A stretch of DNA of 52,643 bases from Candidatus Poseidoniales archaeon (GCA_003602515.1 QQSB01000042.1:1-52643); one strand, 5' to 3'. Shown: positions 29,141 through 39,345, counted from the stretch's first letter. Notes: generated by a model not told the origin, from the letters alone. Numbers and translations are program-made.

Positions 29141-30118
29141 TCATCTTCGGTTGGTCCAAGGCATCAATAGCGTCTTAGTAACGTGAACTGCTACCCCAGG
29201 ATTCTCTCGAAGTCTACGCATCCCATACTCATACCATTTCTCCCCATAAGGCAAGTAAATCCTTGTCCTATGTCCTTTCCTAGATAGGTCCCTCCTGATA
29301 TTCCCCCTCACCCCCAATAGGAACTGGAATTCGTAGCCAGGGCCCTTTCCCTTTCTCAGCGGAACTGTAGGGTTGTTTCGGGGGTCTTCTTTGCCAGGAC
29401 CTAGGCCTCTAGTTTCGAGTGAATTTAGAGCATGCTCTATCACTGGAATATCATGCGAGGCTATTGCTGTATAGGAGCCGGAATCCAACATCAGATCGAT
29501 GGCATGATTGGTAGCATCTACGATATCATTGTAGCTAGTGTGTGAGATTTCGGGAGGTTCTAGGTATATCCCCTTGCAAATTCTAAAGTCTGATTTGTTG
29601 CCCAATAGATTGCTCATTTCAGAGATATCATCGGGAGTTCTGAACAACCTACCCTGCAGGACAACTCCGATATTCTCCAGACCCTTATTCTGAATTGAAA
29701 CTGCTGCATTTATTGTAGCCTGTGTAACTCGGTTATCTTCCATATCTAATCTCACGAAGATATCGTTATCCGCCGCTTTCCGAACTATCCGTTCAATATT
29801 GGAGAAAGCCAATTCCTCGTCTATAAGGAGACCAAGTGCGGTTGGCTTGATTGAGATGTTTGCATCGAGTCCGCTATCCACTATCGAGTCGATGACAGAC
29901 TCATACTCATCGATGAACCATAATGACTCGTCGATGGACTTGATCTCTTCCCCCAGAACGTCAATTGTGAAGCATGCGCCCTCTGAAGAAAGTTTCCTCA
30001 TCAATTCAAGAGCCTGATCCAGGCTTTCTCCTGCAGTGTATCTCTTGGCTACCCATCCCACAATGAATCTTGGAGCAAATGGGAGGAAGGTCACGATGGT
30101 TCGGCCGAAGAGACCCAT
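29141..30118 (-). CDS. Proline dehydrogenase
   Basis: SIKPTALGL, FVRLDMEDNRVT, GVVLQGRLFRT, RICKGIYLEPPEI, YTAIASHDIPVIEHAL, EFQFLLGVR, RIYLPYGEKWYEYGMRRLRENP. Start set at MGLFGRT. Confidence 0.88.
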   Translation of the reverse strand: MGLFGRTIVTFLPFAPRFIVGWVAKRYTAGESLDQALELMRKLSSEGACFTIDVLGEEIKSIDESLWFIDEYESVIDSIVDSGLDANISIKPTALGLLIDEELAFSNIERIVRKAADNDIFVRLDMEDNRVTQATINAAVSIQNKGLENIGVVLQGRLFRTPDDISEMSNLLGNKSDFRICKGIYLEPPEISHTSYNDIVDATNHAIDLMLDSGSYTAIASHDIPVIEHALNSLETRGLGPGKEDPRNNPTVPLRKGKGPGYEFQFLLGVRGNIRRDLSRKGHRTRIYLPYGEKWYEYGMRRLRENPGVAVHVTKTLLMPWTNRR

Positions 30119-30149
30119 GCTTACCACAGCATGGCTAGAGACTTGACAA

Positions 30150-31091
30150 TTACGGGGAGCAAATTTGCTTTCCTCGAAGAACTGGTACACCGAGTTCTGA
30201 AAGAAGATCCGCCAGTGCGGACCTTTGCCAGCCCTTGAATGACTTACGATCTAAGTGGGCGAAAATGTCACCGCCGGGGAATGCAGCCCTAGTTGATTCC
30301 ACTGCAGTTCGAACAGAGTGGGCCCACGGACCACCGGGCTTGGAGGTGTTATCTACCTGTTCTTCGAAAACAATTGCATAATTCGCCAAGATGTGCCCGA
30401 CCCAGACATTTGATTCTGTTATTACCGCTTTGTGACGAGGCGCATAGTGTCCACCCCCAAGTCCGATCATCACACTCCCTCTGCCGTTCCAGTCCTTCTT
30501 TGAGGGGAATTCGGACATACCTAGGCAAAGGGCAATAGTCTCCGACCACACTCTAGCAGCTCTGACATCTTCCCATTGTTCGGAGCTTGAACCAATCTCT
30601 AGATATAGAGTAGGGGCTTGTAGAACGGGACCATGGTGAGTAGCCTCCAAAGTTAGGTCATACTCCTTTTCCAGGTTTGCTTCCTTGGCAATTCTACACA
30701 TATTTCTAAACAACTCTCCAAACCTGGTAGAAGGTGGTACGGCTGTTCCGGTTATTCCCCCTGAACGGGCCTTTTCTCCGTGTGGGAATTCACCGGGGAC
30801 TCCAATTGCATGGAGAGTCAGTGCAGGAGTCATCGATGCTGAAACGTGTCTTGAGAGGATCAAAACCTCATCTATTTCGGAACCGGTCAGAGATGAGTGT
30901 TCTTCGTCTATCCCATCGGCCCAAATGTGCAAACCATCAATCAGAAGTATTTCGACATCACATCTAGAATGCCTAGTCACCTGGCCATGGTCGAATTCTC
31001 GTGGACTGCCCCAGCCCTCTAAATTGACTAGTTCTGACATCATATTCATTGAAGCCGAATCTTCGGTGGAAGCCAGAAGCAGGGAGACCAT
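30150..31091 (-). CDS. dtdA: D-aminoacyl-tRNA deacylase, archaeal/plant type (DTD2/GEK1)
   Basis: LTLHAIGVPG, LEATHHGPVLQAPTLYLEIGS, GLGGGHYAPRHKAVI. Confidence 0.88.
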   Translation of the reverse strand: MVSLLLASTEDSASMNMMSELVNLEGWGSPREFDHGQVTRHSRCDVEILLIDGLHIWADGIDEEHSSLTGSEIDEVLILSRHVSASMTPALTLHAIGVPGEFPHGEKARSGGITGTAVPPSTRFGELFRNMCRIAKEANLEKEYDLTLEATHHGPVLQAPTLYLEIGSSSEQWEDVRAARVWSETIALCLGMSEFPSKKDWNGRGSVMIGLGGGHYAPRHKAVITESNVWVGHILANYAIVFEEQVDNTSKPGGPWAHSVRTAVESTRAAFPGGDIFAHLDRKSFKGWQRSALADLLSELGVPVLRGKQICSP

Positions 31092-31156
31092 GCCCCGTGA
31101 GGGAGCTTGTTTCTTCTATAATCTCGGGCACTCTTTCAATAGTTGTTCTACTTCCG

Positions 31157-32131
31157 ATGCCTATGGGGGGAATTGCAGGGCGTATTTTATCATGGTACTC
31201 TAAAATTTTGACGAAACCGAACGAAGTCGATTTTGCGCCTGAAAGAATCTCCAGGGGCAGTAATATCCACGTTTTGTTTGGAACTCAAGGGGAATTGGTA
31301 AAAATAAATCGAGAGGGAGATCCATTGGGGCCCGTTGTTACTCCATTTCCAGCACCAATAATCGATGGCTTGATAGTGGAACAAGTATGGATTGGGATTT
31401 GGCTAGATAGAGAGTTTAGGCAGGCTAGAATGGCCGCTCTACCAATCGACAAGGAGTGGGGGGACGGATCCAGTAGAGATCATCTACGCACTGCGATTAA
31501 TTCGCTTAATGGATCTGAAGTAGTACCCTCTAACTCATTGTGGCATCGAGTATTGGACTCAGAGCCGATGAAGATTGGTAAGTCTGGGGAAAACGTAGTT
31601 TTTGCCACTGTTTCGGGCATCTATATGATCAACTCCCAGGCAAATGAGGTTTGGAGGGGCCTTCTACCGAGGTGGCCTTCGATATCCAATATTTCCTCTT
31701 ACGACCAGATAGTCGGCATAGTGGAGTTTTCTGGCGGGATATCGATTTGGTCAAAGGCCGGAGGAGTATCTGTTCTAGATCCCTCAAATGGTCTAGAGAT
31801 ATTCTCCAAAGTAATTGACTTCGGAGACAGCGTTGCCAACGTAATTTTCTCTGATGATGGAGGGTGGTTTGTGATGCTCCACGAGGGTTCAATTGCAATT
31901 ATGGACAAAATCGAGGATGAACATCGAATCTATAGAACCGGAAGCCCAGTATTGGATGCCGAGTTCAGAAATGGTTACTGGAGATGGACTGGTTGGAGGC
32001 AGGACGGTCGCCTATCTAGTTCGGGAATAGAGATTTCCAAAAGAGGAAATGTAGGGGTCGCTATTTTGGATGGGCGTGTATTGGCAAATGATGGGTCTTG
32101 GAGAGAGTGGTCTTTTACTAGTCCGACTTGA
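31157..32131 (+). CDS. Hypothetical beta-propeller-like protein
   Basis: Repeated short beta-strand blocks ([73 protein letters not shown]). Start uncertain. Confidence 0.7.
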   Translation: MPMGGIAGRILSWYSKILTKPNEVDFAPERISRGSNIHVLFGTQGELVKINREGDPLGPVVTPFPAPIIDGLIVEQVWIGIWLDREFRQARMAALPIDKEWGDGSSRDHLRTAINSLNGSEVVPSNSLWHRVLDSEPMKIGKSGENVVFATVSGIYMINSQANEVWRGLLPRWPSISNISSYDQIVGIVEFSGGISIWSKAGGVSVLDPSNGLEIFSKVIDFGDSVANVIFSDDGGWFVMLHEGSIAIMDKIEDEHRIYRTGSPVLDAEFRNGYWRWTGWRQDGRLSSSGIEISKRGNVGVAILDGRVLANDGSWREWSFTSPT

Positions 32132-32303
32132 CAGTGTATCCGCACTTTCCACATACTTTTCTATCGCTATGCTCCCCCAGGAAGACTCCGGGGCCACATC
32201 CCGGTTGAGGGCAGGGGATTCCCTTTCTAACCAGTTCTCCGTCCACGACTTCATATTTCGATGGCTTTGATTTCTTCCACTTCTCTCCAGATCCGGCCAT
32301 CAA
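32118..32303 (-). CDS. rps27ae: Small-subunit ribosomal protein eS31 (S27Ae)
   Basis: [30 protein letters not shown] zinc ribbon. Confidence 0.93.
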   Translation of the reverse strand: MMAGSGEKWKKSKPSKYEVVDGELVRKGIPCPQPGCGPGVFLGEHSDRKVCGKCGYTVKSD

Positions 32304-32668
32304 GCATCACCTTCCTCTTCCGCTTCCTGTGACTCAGGTTCTGAGTCATCGATTTCCGTTTCCTTGGCCTTTTCCTGCTTTGATTCGTTTTCATTCAATG
32401 ACTTATGCCTTTCAATGACGTAGTCGGGCTCAATGGAAGCTGCCTCCGCTGCACCATATATTAGAGCCATTCCTGATGTTCTGGACATGCCAAACCTAGT
32501 GTTGACATTCTTGACGAAGACCAGTTTCTTATCGGCCCCGGGTTCGGCCTTTGCTGCTGCATCGACCATCTGAGATAGTGATGGAGTGGCCTCACCAGAG
32601 TGATTCCACTGGAATGTCAGTTCGACTCTATCAAGCACTGGATTTTCTTTTCTCTCAATAATCTCCAT
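32300..32668 (-). CDS. rps24e: Small-subunit ribosomal protein eS24 with acidic C-terminal tail
   Basis: [52 protein letters not shown] overlap with rps27ae. Confidence 0.92.
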   Translation of the reverse strand: MEIIERKENPVLDRVELTFQWNHSGEATPSLSQMVDAAAKAEPGADKKLVFVKNVNTRFGMSRTSGMALIYGAAEAASIEPDYVIERHKSLNENESKQEKAKETEIDDSEPESQEAEEEGDA

Positions 32669-32676
32669 ATTAATGC

Positions 32677-32904
32677 CTACCTGATATTTACCTTTAATGC
32701 GTAACTTCCTGGCCTAGCGATCTGCAGCCTCTTGGCTACTTCTGATCTGTCTGGATGCATTATCACTACGAATCCCTGCCAGTCAGTGGTCACTGGTGCG
32801 CTGGGGCAGTAATTACACTGGGGGGGATCAGACTTGTTTTCAGGATCAGGGAGTATCATATTGCACTCCCCGCATGCGAATGGTTGCTTGGCCATCTTAT
32901 TCAT
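32677..32904 (-). CDS. spt4: Spt4 / DNA-directed RNA polymerase subunit E''
   Basis: KQPFACGECNMILPDPE...CNYCPSAPVTTDWQGFVVIMHPDRSEVAKRLQIARPGSYALKVN. Confidence 0.93.
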   Translation of the reverse strand: MNKMAKQPFACGECNMILPDPENKSDPPQCNYCPSAPVTTDWQGFVVIMHPDRSEVAKRLQIARPGSYALKVNIR

Positions 32905-33445
32905 CCCCTCCGACCCAATCAAAAGAGCCGAGTCCGTCCATCTTGCAGTTTAATCCAATCTTACTTGAACGGGGATCATTATGGTTGATTGACTTGGATA
33001 CAATTCTTGATCTGACGAATGACCCCTCTTCCAAATTCCTCCCACTCTGGGAACCTTCTATCCTCTTGACTCCCAAATTAACCTGAACTGGCTCATCAAG
33101 AATCTGGGACTTGTGGAGGAGAGCCTCCATGGGGCCAATCCTCACGAAGGCACCGTACTCCGACACCTCGGAAACCGCTCCATCGACAACCTCATTGTTA
33201 TCCATCGAGAAAACAAGAGCCTTGAATCTGACATTCTGATAAATCGCACCGTCACCGTGGATAATTTTTCCTCGGCCAACTGCCTCATGGTCGAAAGTCA
33301 ATAGTGTGAAGTTCTCATCTTCGTCAAATCTACACTCAAATGCATCATGAGCTAACTCATCTATGTGGTCCTCTAATCTTCTTCCTCTACGTATGTACTC
33401 TGCAGGTATGCGGATAGTTGACTCTCTTGTCTCAAGGGTGTACAT
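32897..33445 (-). CDS. rpoE: DNA-directed RNA polymerase subunit E' (Rpo7)
   Basis: MYTLETRESTIRIPAEY N-terminus, S1 domain VVDGAVSEVSEYGAFVRIGPMEALLHKSQI, VRSRIVSKSINHNDPRSSKIGL. Confidence 0.95.
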   Translation of the reverse strand: MYTLETRESTIRIPAEYIRRGRRLEDHIDELAHDAFECRFDEDENFTLLTFDHEAVGRGKIIHGDGAIYQNVRFKALVFSMDNNEVVDGAVSEVSEYGAFVRIGPMEALLHKSQILDEPVQVNLGVKRIEGSQSGRNLEEGSFVRSRIVSKSINHNDPRSSKIGLNCKMDGLGSFDWVGGDE

Positions 33446-33572
33446 TCTTTTTCCTCCAATACGGACCCTTCCCGAAGCCGGACGGAGGTGGGAGTCGCCT
33501 CCCGTCCCTCATCGGCCATGCCTCTGGAGGAGAGGTCCGTTCGACCCGGCGACCGACCCCTCCTGTATAAGC
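33446..33572 (-). promoter_or_regulatory. rpoE operon promoter and structured 5' leader (candidate)
   Basis: Reverse strand: TATA-like CTTATACA near 33563-33571, about 100 nt leader, closing stem ACGGAC/GTCCGT, hairpin CCTCT-CCTCC-AGAGG, GNRA-type hairpin GGGAG-GCGA-CTCCC, and SD GGAGG 7 nt before ATG. Confidence 0.55.
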
Positions 33573-33684
33573 GCAACGGATTGTAAGATTTGCCCGGCTA
33601 CTAGGTTTGGCCAACAGACCGTAGGTCTGAATGTGGGTTTGGTGCGAATGTTCAAGTGGACTCTAGATTGCATATCTGATTCTG

Positions 33685-36600
33685 ATGGTGCCAGCAACCT
33701 TAGTGCGAGCGTCGCGGCGGAAAGCGATTTGTATCGTCGTTATTGCGATATTACTGGCAACTCCACTGGCATCCACCAATCTGGATACATCTGAGCCGAG
33801 TGTATTTGGTGACGACATCGGTGCAATCATGGGCACGCTAGGGGAGGAGGGAGAAGTGTGGGCCGATGGTGGACAACCATGGCCTCAGTCTGGTAGGACC
33901 GCCTCAAGGATTGCAGAAATTCCGGATCATGGCCCCTCCGGAGGAGCAGGTACGGGAAACCCGGCTGACAGTGAGGTACTTTTGTCAATAGTTGAGCCAT
34001 CCGTTAATTGGGAATATGGCTCATACTCGATAGGGACTGATTCCCTAGCCACACCTATTGCTGATTTATCTGGCTCCATTGAGGTTGGCCCGGGAGCTAT
34101 GCAGAGGTGCGGCGAGAGTTCCCTGTTCACAGTATTAGTCCAAACAGAGGACGTTTCGGGGTCTGATCACAGTATTCTTCGACTAATCGAGGGAGAAGAC
34201 TCTGAGCTATCATGGCAGGTTGATTTGGGAGAAACCGAGAAAATAAAGGCAGCACCCGTGATTGTGGATATCGATGAAGATGGCAAGCCAGAGATTCTAG
34301 TCGCATATGACGCAGGGGGTTCATTGAATGTTGATGCGTGGTCTCCTAGGCTCTCATGCACTGTCACTGGATGGTCTTACTCGGGGCATTCAGAAGAGTT
34401 GCTTTGGTCCTGGAATGACGATTCTCTGATGATTAGCAGTGACGAGGGGCCATACACAAGTGGCATTCTTGGGGGTCACAAACCTACTACTCAGCCCCTA
34501 CTTGCCGATATTGATTTAGATGGGGATGCCGAATTGGTAATCGCTGCGATTGATGAGGTTTCCGAGGACCCAGTTGTCCTAGCTTTGCCGCTTCAAGTAA
34601 ATGGGACACCCAATTCACTCTGGGAGGTCACATTGAGCAAAGGTAGCCACCCCTCTGATCCTGCTTTCGCGCAGGTCGATGATGACACTGGTTACGTGAT
34701 TCTGACAACTATTGAGGCGAACAATGGAGCCATGTGGGTTTGGAAGATAGATTCGGAAACTGGTAGTTCGGCATGGCAAGGTGGACTTTCGCTAAACAAC
34801 CTAGATGGGGACACCAATTCCCCCCACATCAGATTGCCTGGGCCTATTGTCGCAAATCTAGATTCGGATGAAGACCCAGAAATAATCATTACAATTCCAA
34901 CTGATGCTGATGGTTCAACAGCCGTAGACGGGGCTGAATTTAGAGGCCTGGAGATTTCCGATGGTTCCCAATTATGGGAATTCGAAGCCTCTAATGGGTT
35001 CGCTGATGCCCCTCCAACCGCGATTGATACCGATGGTGATGGGTCCCACGATAGGGTGTGCTGGAATACGTGGTGGCAGACAACAACGGACAGACATGGT
35101 GCTGCTGGGTGCCATGACGTAGGGGGAGCCACTCCGAATCAAGAATGGGCCCAAGACCTGGAGCAGAGCAGTGGAAATCCAAATGACGAGATTGCTGTTG
35201 CTGCACCGACGTGGATGGACATCAATTCCGAGGACGAGCCCGAGCTACTGGTATCCTATGGGAGGTCTCTTTGGGCCTTCGATGGTTCCACGGGATCATC
35301 TGCTGGGATTAACTCAGAATGGTCAGACGAGGTCGAGGTCGAACACAGGACTTGGTCATCTCCTTCCCTGGCAGATGTTGATGGGGATGGAACTCTCGAC
35401 ATAGTTCTTGGAAGCATGGTTGTTTCGACTGCAATGCCGGATGTGAGGCCATTAACCGATGGCAGGGGGATTGAGTTCAATCCCAGTGCCCCGGACCCAG
35501 GAGAGGATGTCACTGTCACAGTATACTTGGAGAATGCCGGTACGGCGGAAACTGACGAAGTTGTAGATGTGGCTCTGTTCGCCAACGGGGAGAAAATTGG
35601 GGGGACTGGCATTTCGATGATGACTCCCGTTGAGCCCAGCGGTTCTGGTTCATTCTCATCTTTTAGCTTAGAATGGAGCGGGGGTTTGGGAGAACACACG
35701 TTTGAATTAGTTCTGGACCCTTATCAAAACCTGAGCCAAACGAGATACGACAATGATATCCAAGTCCGTACACTTTCTATTATCCCTACATACAATGCGT
35801 CATTCGAAATCCCGACCGAACCTCTGCGAATCGATCCCGGTAGCGAGGGTTATGCAGAATTTGGGATTAGATCTACGGGGAGGCTGGCAGGATCTTGGAC
35901 GCTAGAAGTTGACGATTCTGCTCTACCAGACGGGTGGACATGGGAGGACGAGACTCCCGGTGGAATTAGCTCGGTCGAGATTGGCGTGGATGAGTTCTGG
36001 AGTCCTATCCTCAAAATAGCGTCTCCGTCAGGGGCTCTGGGTTCCGACTCTGGTTTCCTTGCCCTGACACTCTCGCACATTGACGGGTCTGCTGAAATAT
36101 CTGCCAATCTGCCAATAGAAGCCAACAGGACTAGGGGGATGTCAATAAGAGGCCCTGATGGTACTGCTCAGAGTACTGGCTTAGGACTGGTATCAGAAGA
36201 TGCCAGAGCTTGGTTAATGATTGAGAACGTCGGCAATGCTGCTGAGGAACAGATTGCGATATCATGGGATGGGACTGATTGGGGCTCTGATCTCCGAATT
36301 TTTGACTCCAGAGGAGGCGAGATTAGTGCACTTTCTCTTGGCCCGGGTGAGATGAAGGAGGTGACTGCGAGGCTTGCCGTACCTAGCGGCACCAGTGCTG
36401 GAGAGAGCGTCAGCACCCCTCTAAGCATGTGTGTTGGTTCTGGAGAAGAGCAAGAGTGTAGCCAGATTCAACTAGAGTTTGTTGCTACCAAATCGACCCT
36501 ACAACCAAATCACATCAGATCCGTACCAACTACGAACCTGACATGGGAATTATTTGCGGACCTGCCCGAGGGAGATGACAATGTAAGTTGGTCACTGGCT

Positions 36601-39330
36601 GATTCTGGCATGACTATCCAAGGGTGGGAATGGAGCGGAAGTGGCGATCTAGAAGTTACAGGTGATGTGATCTCCATATCGGGAGAACCGGGCTCTAGAG
36701 TCAGCGGGACGCTTTCTCTCGACCTACCTGTGGATGCCCGCCCCTCTTTCCACCTGTTCGGGGACGGTGTGGGCTCTGAGATGCCATTGATACTATCTAT
36801 CGAAGTTCTGCAGATTCATCGGGCTGGTTTGGAAATCAACTCCCCGACGACTCAGCCATTTGTAGTAGACGTAGAAGATTCGAACCTGGTTGTACTACGT
36901 CTCGAGAATCCGGGAAATGGAGATGATTCCTACTCACTCTCCCATGAGTTGATCCTCGACGAGAACATCACTTCCGACCCGGGAATTGAGATTTCTTTCT
37001 CCAGCAACCCGGTTGAGCTTGGAGCAGGGAGCCTCAGAACCGTACCAGTAAGCGTGACATTACCGGAAGACGCCCCCGCCAGGATCCCCATTTCAGTCTC
37101 TTTCTCCATGACTTCTCAGGGTAACGATACAGTTGCGGAGACAGAGGTGGTGGTTTTCGAAGTCAGGCAAGATCATAGATGGGATATCGACCTGCTGCAC
37201 GATGGTTCTCCGATCAATGGTTCGACTTATTTGCTAGTCCCGGGAGAAAGCAAAACGTTGTCAGTGAATGCCACAAACGTGGGTAACTTGGTCGATGACC
37301 TATCTCTGTTTGCTGAGGTGCATTTGTTGCTGAGCGGTTCGGACCCATCACAGGGCTGGGAGGCAAATGGGAGCTCTTCCACTGGAGTTGCGGTAAATCA
37401 GACCGAGGTTCTGTCGATCTCCGCCTCGGTGCCTGAGGAATCTTGGAATGGGTCAATAATGAGAGTAGACGTAATCGCTGATGCCAGGAATGAGGTGATC
37501 ATGGAATTCCACTTCTTCGTAGAAGTTTCCAGGGTACCGGGATGGGATATCTCGTCATCGATGTCTGATTTAGAAATCGATGCAAATGGCTCTTCTGTCG
37601 AAATCGAGATAATACAGGAAGGGAACAACCCGAGTGTCCCTTTCGTTTCGGCTTATATTTCTGGACAGAACGGGTGGGCTATCGATGAGTTGCCAGATCT
37701 GCCGGAAGTCGAACCAGGCTCTTCGACAACGCTGGCATTCAACGTAACCCCACCCGAGTCGGCCACTCCAAGCAAGACCGTTGAATTGCACATTAGAGTC
37801 AGGGACGGAGACTCCCTGGGGCTAATGGAAATAACTGTCCCACTGAGGGTTTCTCCGGAGTACAACTTCTCCATGGGACTCTCGGGATCATGGGTAGTTT
37901 CCCCGCTAGGCGGCCTTCCCAACGCGATGGTTACGAACACGGGCAATACCCCCACAACAATAGATTTCCAGGTACTGGATCTACCTCCGAATTGGGAGGC
38001 GAGCGGGTCAATGAGGATTACCCTCGGAGTTGGGGAGACCAGAGGCGTGCCAATCGAGATCGTCCCCGATGGGAACTCAAGCGATGTAGGGGGAAGTATC
38101 AGAATTTCGGCCGTAGATGCTATTGGAAACCAAATAGAGACATCCATAGAATTACAGTTTTACGAACACTCGTGGGAGATTTCTCCGTACTTGTTCGCCT
38201 ACGAGGGTGATGATGCTCTAATCAGAGTTCATGGGGCAAATGAAAACTCGATAGTGATAGATGAGGTGTCCGGGGACTCCTTGGAGTGGGATGGAATGGG
38301 CTGGTTGCTCCCAGCCGAATCATCCGTAAATGGAAGCCTGTCTATAGACGGAGAAACGTCATTGAGCTACTATCTGACAGTTGCTGAGTCCAAGCCAAGA
38401 GACGCAATTTGCTCATTATCAGGGGGATTCGAAGATGTTCGGGCGTCATGTTCGATATTCAATGGAAGCGCCGTCTTTGAGTACCAGGCTCTGCTAATTG
38501 GTGATGACGGAGTTGTTCTGGATTCCAGTTTCGGCAGCCTATCTGAAAACGAAACCGCCCTATCCATCAATCTCAGCGGATCTGCATGGGAACCAGATCC
38601 TGGCGAGAGAAGCATCGGCATCCGATTGCTAGACGGAAAGGGGACTTTAGTCACGTCTATGGAACGGACGTTCGATGTAAGAAGAAGCGACTGGAATATT
38701 GGTATTGGTGTCGTGGAATTGGTCGGAGTGGGTTCGGACCAGAAGATCAACATCCCAACAAAGAGGCTCAACGAGAATATCTTGACGGGTGCAGACTGCA
38801 GAATTACAATGAGTGCCGAGGGATACTACTCGGAGCATATTGTGGATATGACCCAAGCATTCGTTCCGGCTCCGAAATTCGATAGGCCGGATGTGGAAGA
38901 TGGGCAAGAATTGGTGGTATCCATAGGATGCGGATTCCCCTGGGACGTGGATTCTGACCCCAATGACGATGAGGCGACTCTCGTCCTTAGTGGCGGCTCT
39001 TCACTGGAGGACAGGTTCGATGAGTTCGGCACTGGTTTGATCGTAGCCATACTTGTGGTTGGTATGTACCTCGGGCTGACCTGGATCGCTAGCAATCGCA
39101 GAGAGGGTCAGCGTCTTATGGCCCTAGCACAAGCAGCCATAGATGAGAAGATGGCTGAGAACAAGACGAAAGTACAGGATGATGCCACCCCTGGCCCAGA
39201 AAAGAATAAGGAGACTTTGGAAGAAGATGATGGAGATCTGGATATGGATGAAATCGAGTTCGTACAAAAGGAGAAATCTGAGGATGGCGACGAGTATGAC
39301 CAGAGGCTCAGAAGGCTTCTTGACAGATAG
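33685..39330 (+). CDS. Giant (about 1880 aa) surface protein with N-terminal FG-GAP/VCBS-like propeller, CARDB-like Ig repeats and C-terminal TM
   Basis: Signal-like AICIVVIAILLATPLAS; DIDEDGKPEILVAYD, DIDLDGDAELVIAAID, DVDGDGTLDIVLGS; GEDVTVTVYLENAGTAETDEVVDVALFANGE; LIVAILVVGMYLGLTWIASNRR; acidic cytoplasmic tail. Confidence 0.9.
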   Translation: MVPATLVRASRRKAICIVVIAILLATPLASTNLDTSEPSVFGDDIGAIMGTLGEEGEVWADGGQPWPQSGRTASRIAEIPDHGPSGGAGTGNPADSEVLLSIVEPSVNWEYGSYSIGTDSLATPIADLSGSIEVGPGAMQRCGESSLFTVLVQTEDVSGSDHSILRLIEGEDSELSWQVDLGETEKIKAAPVIVDIDEDGKPEILVAYDAGGSLNVDAWSPRLSCTVTGWSYSGHSEELLWSWNDDSLMISSDEGPYTSGILGGHKPTTQPLLADIDLDGDAELVIAAIDEVSEDPVVLALPLQVNGTPNSLWEVTLSKGSHPSDPAFAQVDDDTGYVILTTIEANNGAMWVWKIDSETGSSAWQGGLSLNNLDGDTNSPHIRLPGPIVANLDSDEDPEIIITIPTDADGSTAVDGAEFRGLEISDGSQLWEFEASNGFADAPPTAIDTDGDGSHDRVCWNTWWQTTTDRHGAAGCHDVGGATPNQEWAQDLEQSSGNPNDEIAVAAPTWMDINSEDEPELLVSYGRSLWAFDGSTGSSAGINSEWSDEVEVEHRTWSSPSLADVDGDGTLDIVLGSMVVSTAMPDVRPLTDGRGIEFNPSAPDPGEDVTVTVYLENAGTAETDEVVDVALFANGEKIGGTGISMMTPVEPSGSGSFSSFSLEWSGGLGEHTFELVLDPYQNLSQTRYDNDIQVRTLSIIPTYNASFEIPTEPLRIDPGSEGYAEFGIRSTGRLAGSWTLEVDDSALPDGWTWEDETPGGISSVEIGVDEFWSPILKIASPSGALGSDSGFLALTLSHIDGSAEISANLPIEANRTRGMSIRGPDGTAQSTGLGLVSEDARAWLMIENVGNAAEEQIAISWDGTDWGSDLRIFDSRGGEISALSLGPGEMKEVTARLAVPSGTSAGESVSTPLSMCVGSGEEQECSQIQLEFVATKSTLQPNHIRSVPTTNLTWELFADLPEGDDNVSWSLADSGMTIQGWEWSGSGDLEVTGDVISISGEPGSRVSGTLSLDLPVDARPSFHLFGDGVGSEMPLILSIEVLQIHRAGLEINSPTTQPFVVDVEDSNLVVLRLENPGNGDDSYSLSHELILDENITSDPGIEISFSSNPVELGAGSLRTVPVSVTLPEDAPARIPISVSFSMTSQGNDTVAETEVVVFEVRQDHRWDIDLLHDGSPINGSTYLLVPGESKTLSVNATNVGNLVDDLSLFAEVHLLLSGSDPSQGWEANGSSSTGVAVNQTEVLSISASVPEESWNGSIMRVDVIADARNEVIMEFHFFVEVSRVPGWDISSSMSDLEIDANGSSVEIEIIQEGNNPSVPFVSAYISGQNGWAIDELPDLPEVEPGSSTTLAFNVTPPESATPSKTVELHIRVRDGDSLGLMEITVPLRVSPEYNFSMGLSGSWVVSPLGGLPNAMVTNTGNTPTTIDFQVLDLPPNWEASGSMRITLGVGETRGVPIEIVPDGNSSDVGGSIRISAVDAIGNQIETSIELQFYEHSWEISPYLFAYEGDDALIRVHGANENSIVIDEVSGDSLEWDGMGWLLPAESSVNGSLSIDGETSLSYYLTVAESKPRDAICSLSGGFEDVRASCSIFNGSAVFEYQALLIGDDGVVLDSSFGSLSENETALSINLSGSAWEPDPGERSIGIRLLDGKGTLVTSMERTFDVRRSDWNIGIGVVELVGVGSDQKINIPTKRLNENILTGADCRITMSAEGYYSEHIVDMTQAFVPAPKFDRPDVEDGQELVVSIGCGFPWDVDSDPNDDEATLVLSGGSSLEDRFDEFGTGLIVAILVVGMYLGLTWIASNRREGQRLMALAQAAIDEKMAENKTKVQDDATPGPEKNKETLEEDDGDLDMDEIEFVQKEKSEDGDEYDQRLRRLLDR

Positions 39331-39345
39331 CCAATATTACGACTC

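Noticed and set aside
33505-33545. Possible hammerhead-like or box C/D motif (CCGATGAG...) in the rpoE leader
   Set aside because: The conserved CGAAA/GUC core of a hammerhead and a matching box D are missing; only generic stems are supported.
33373-33614. Minus-strand ORFs in the rpoE leader (MRLYRRGRSPGRT..., MAKPSSRANLT...)
   Set aside because: They overlap the rpoE start in another frame, are Arg-rich from GC-rich hairpins, and are better explained by RNA structure.
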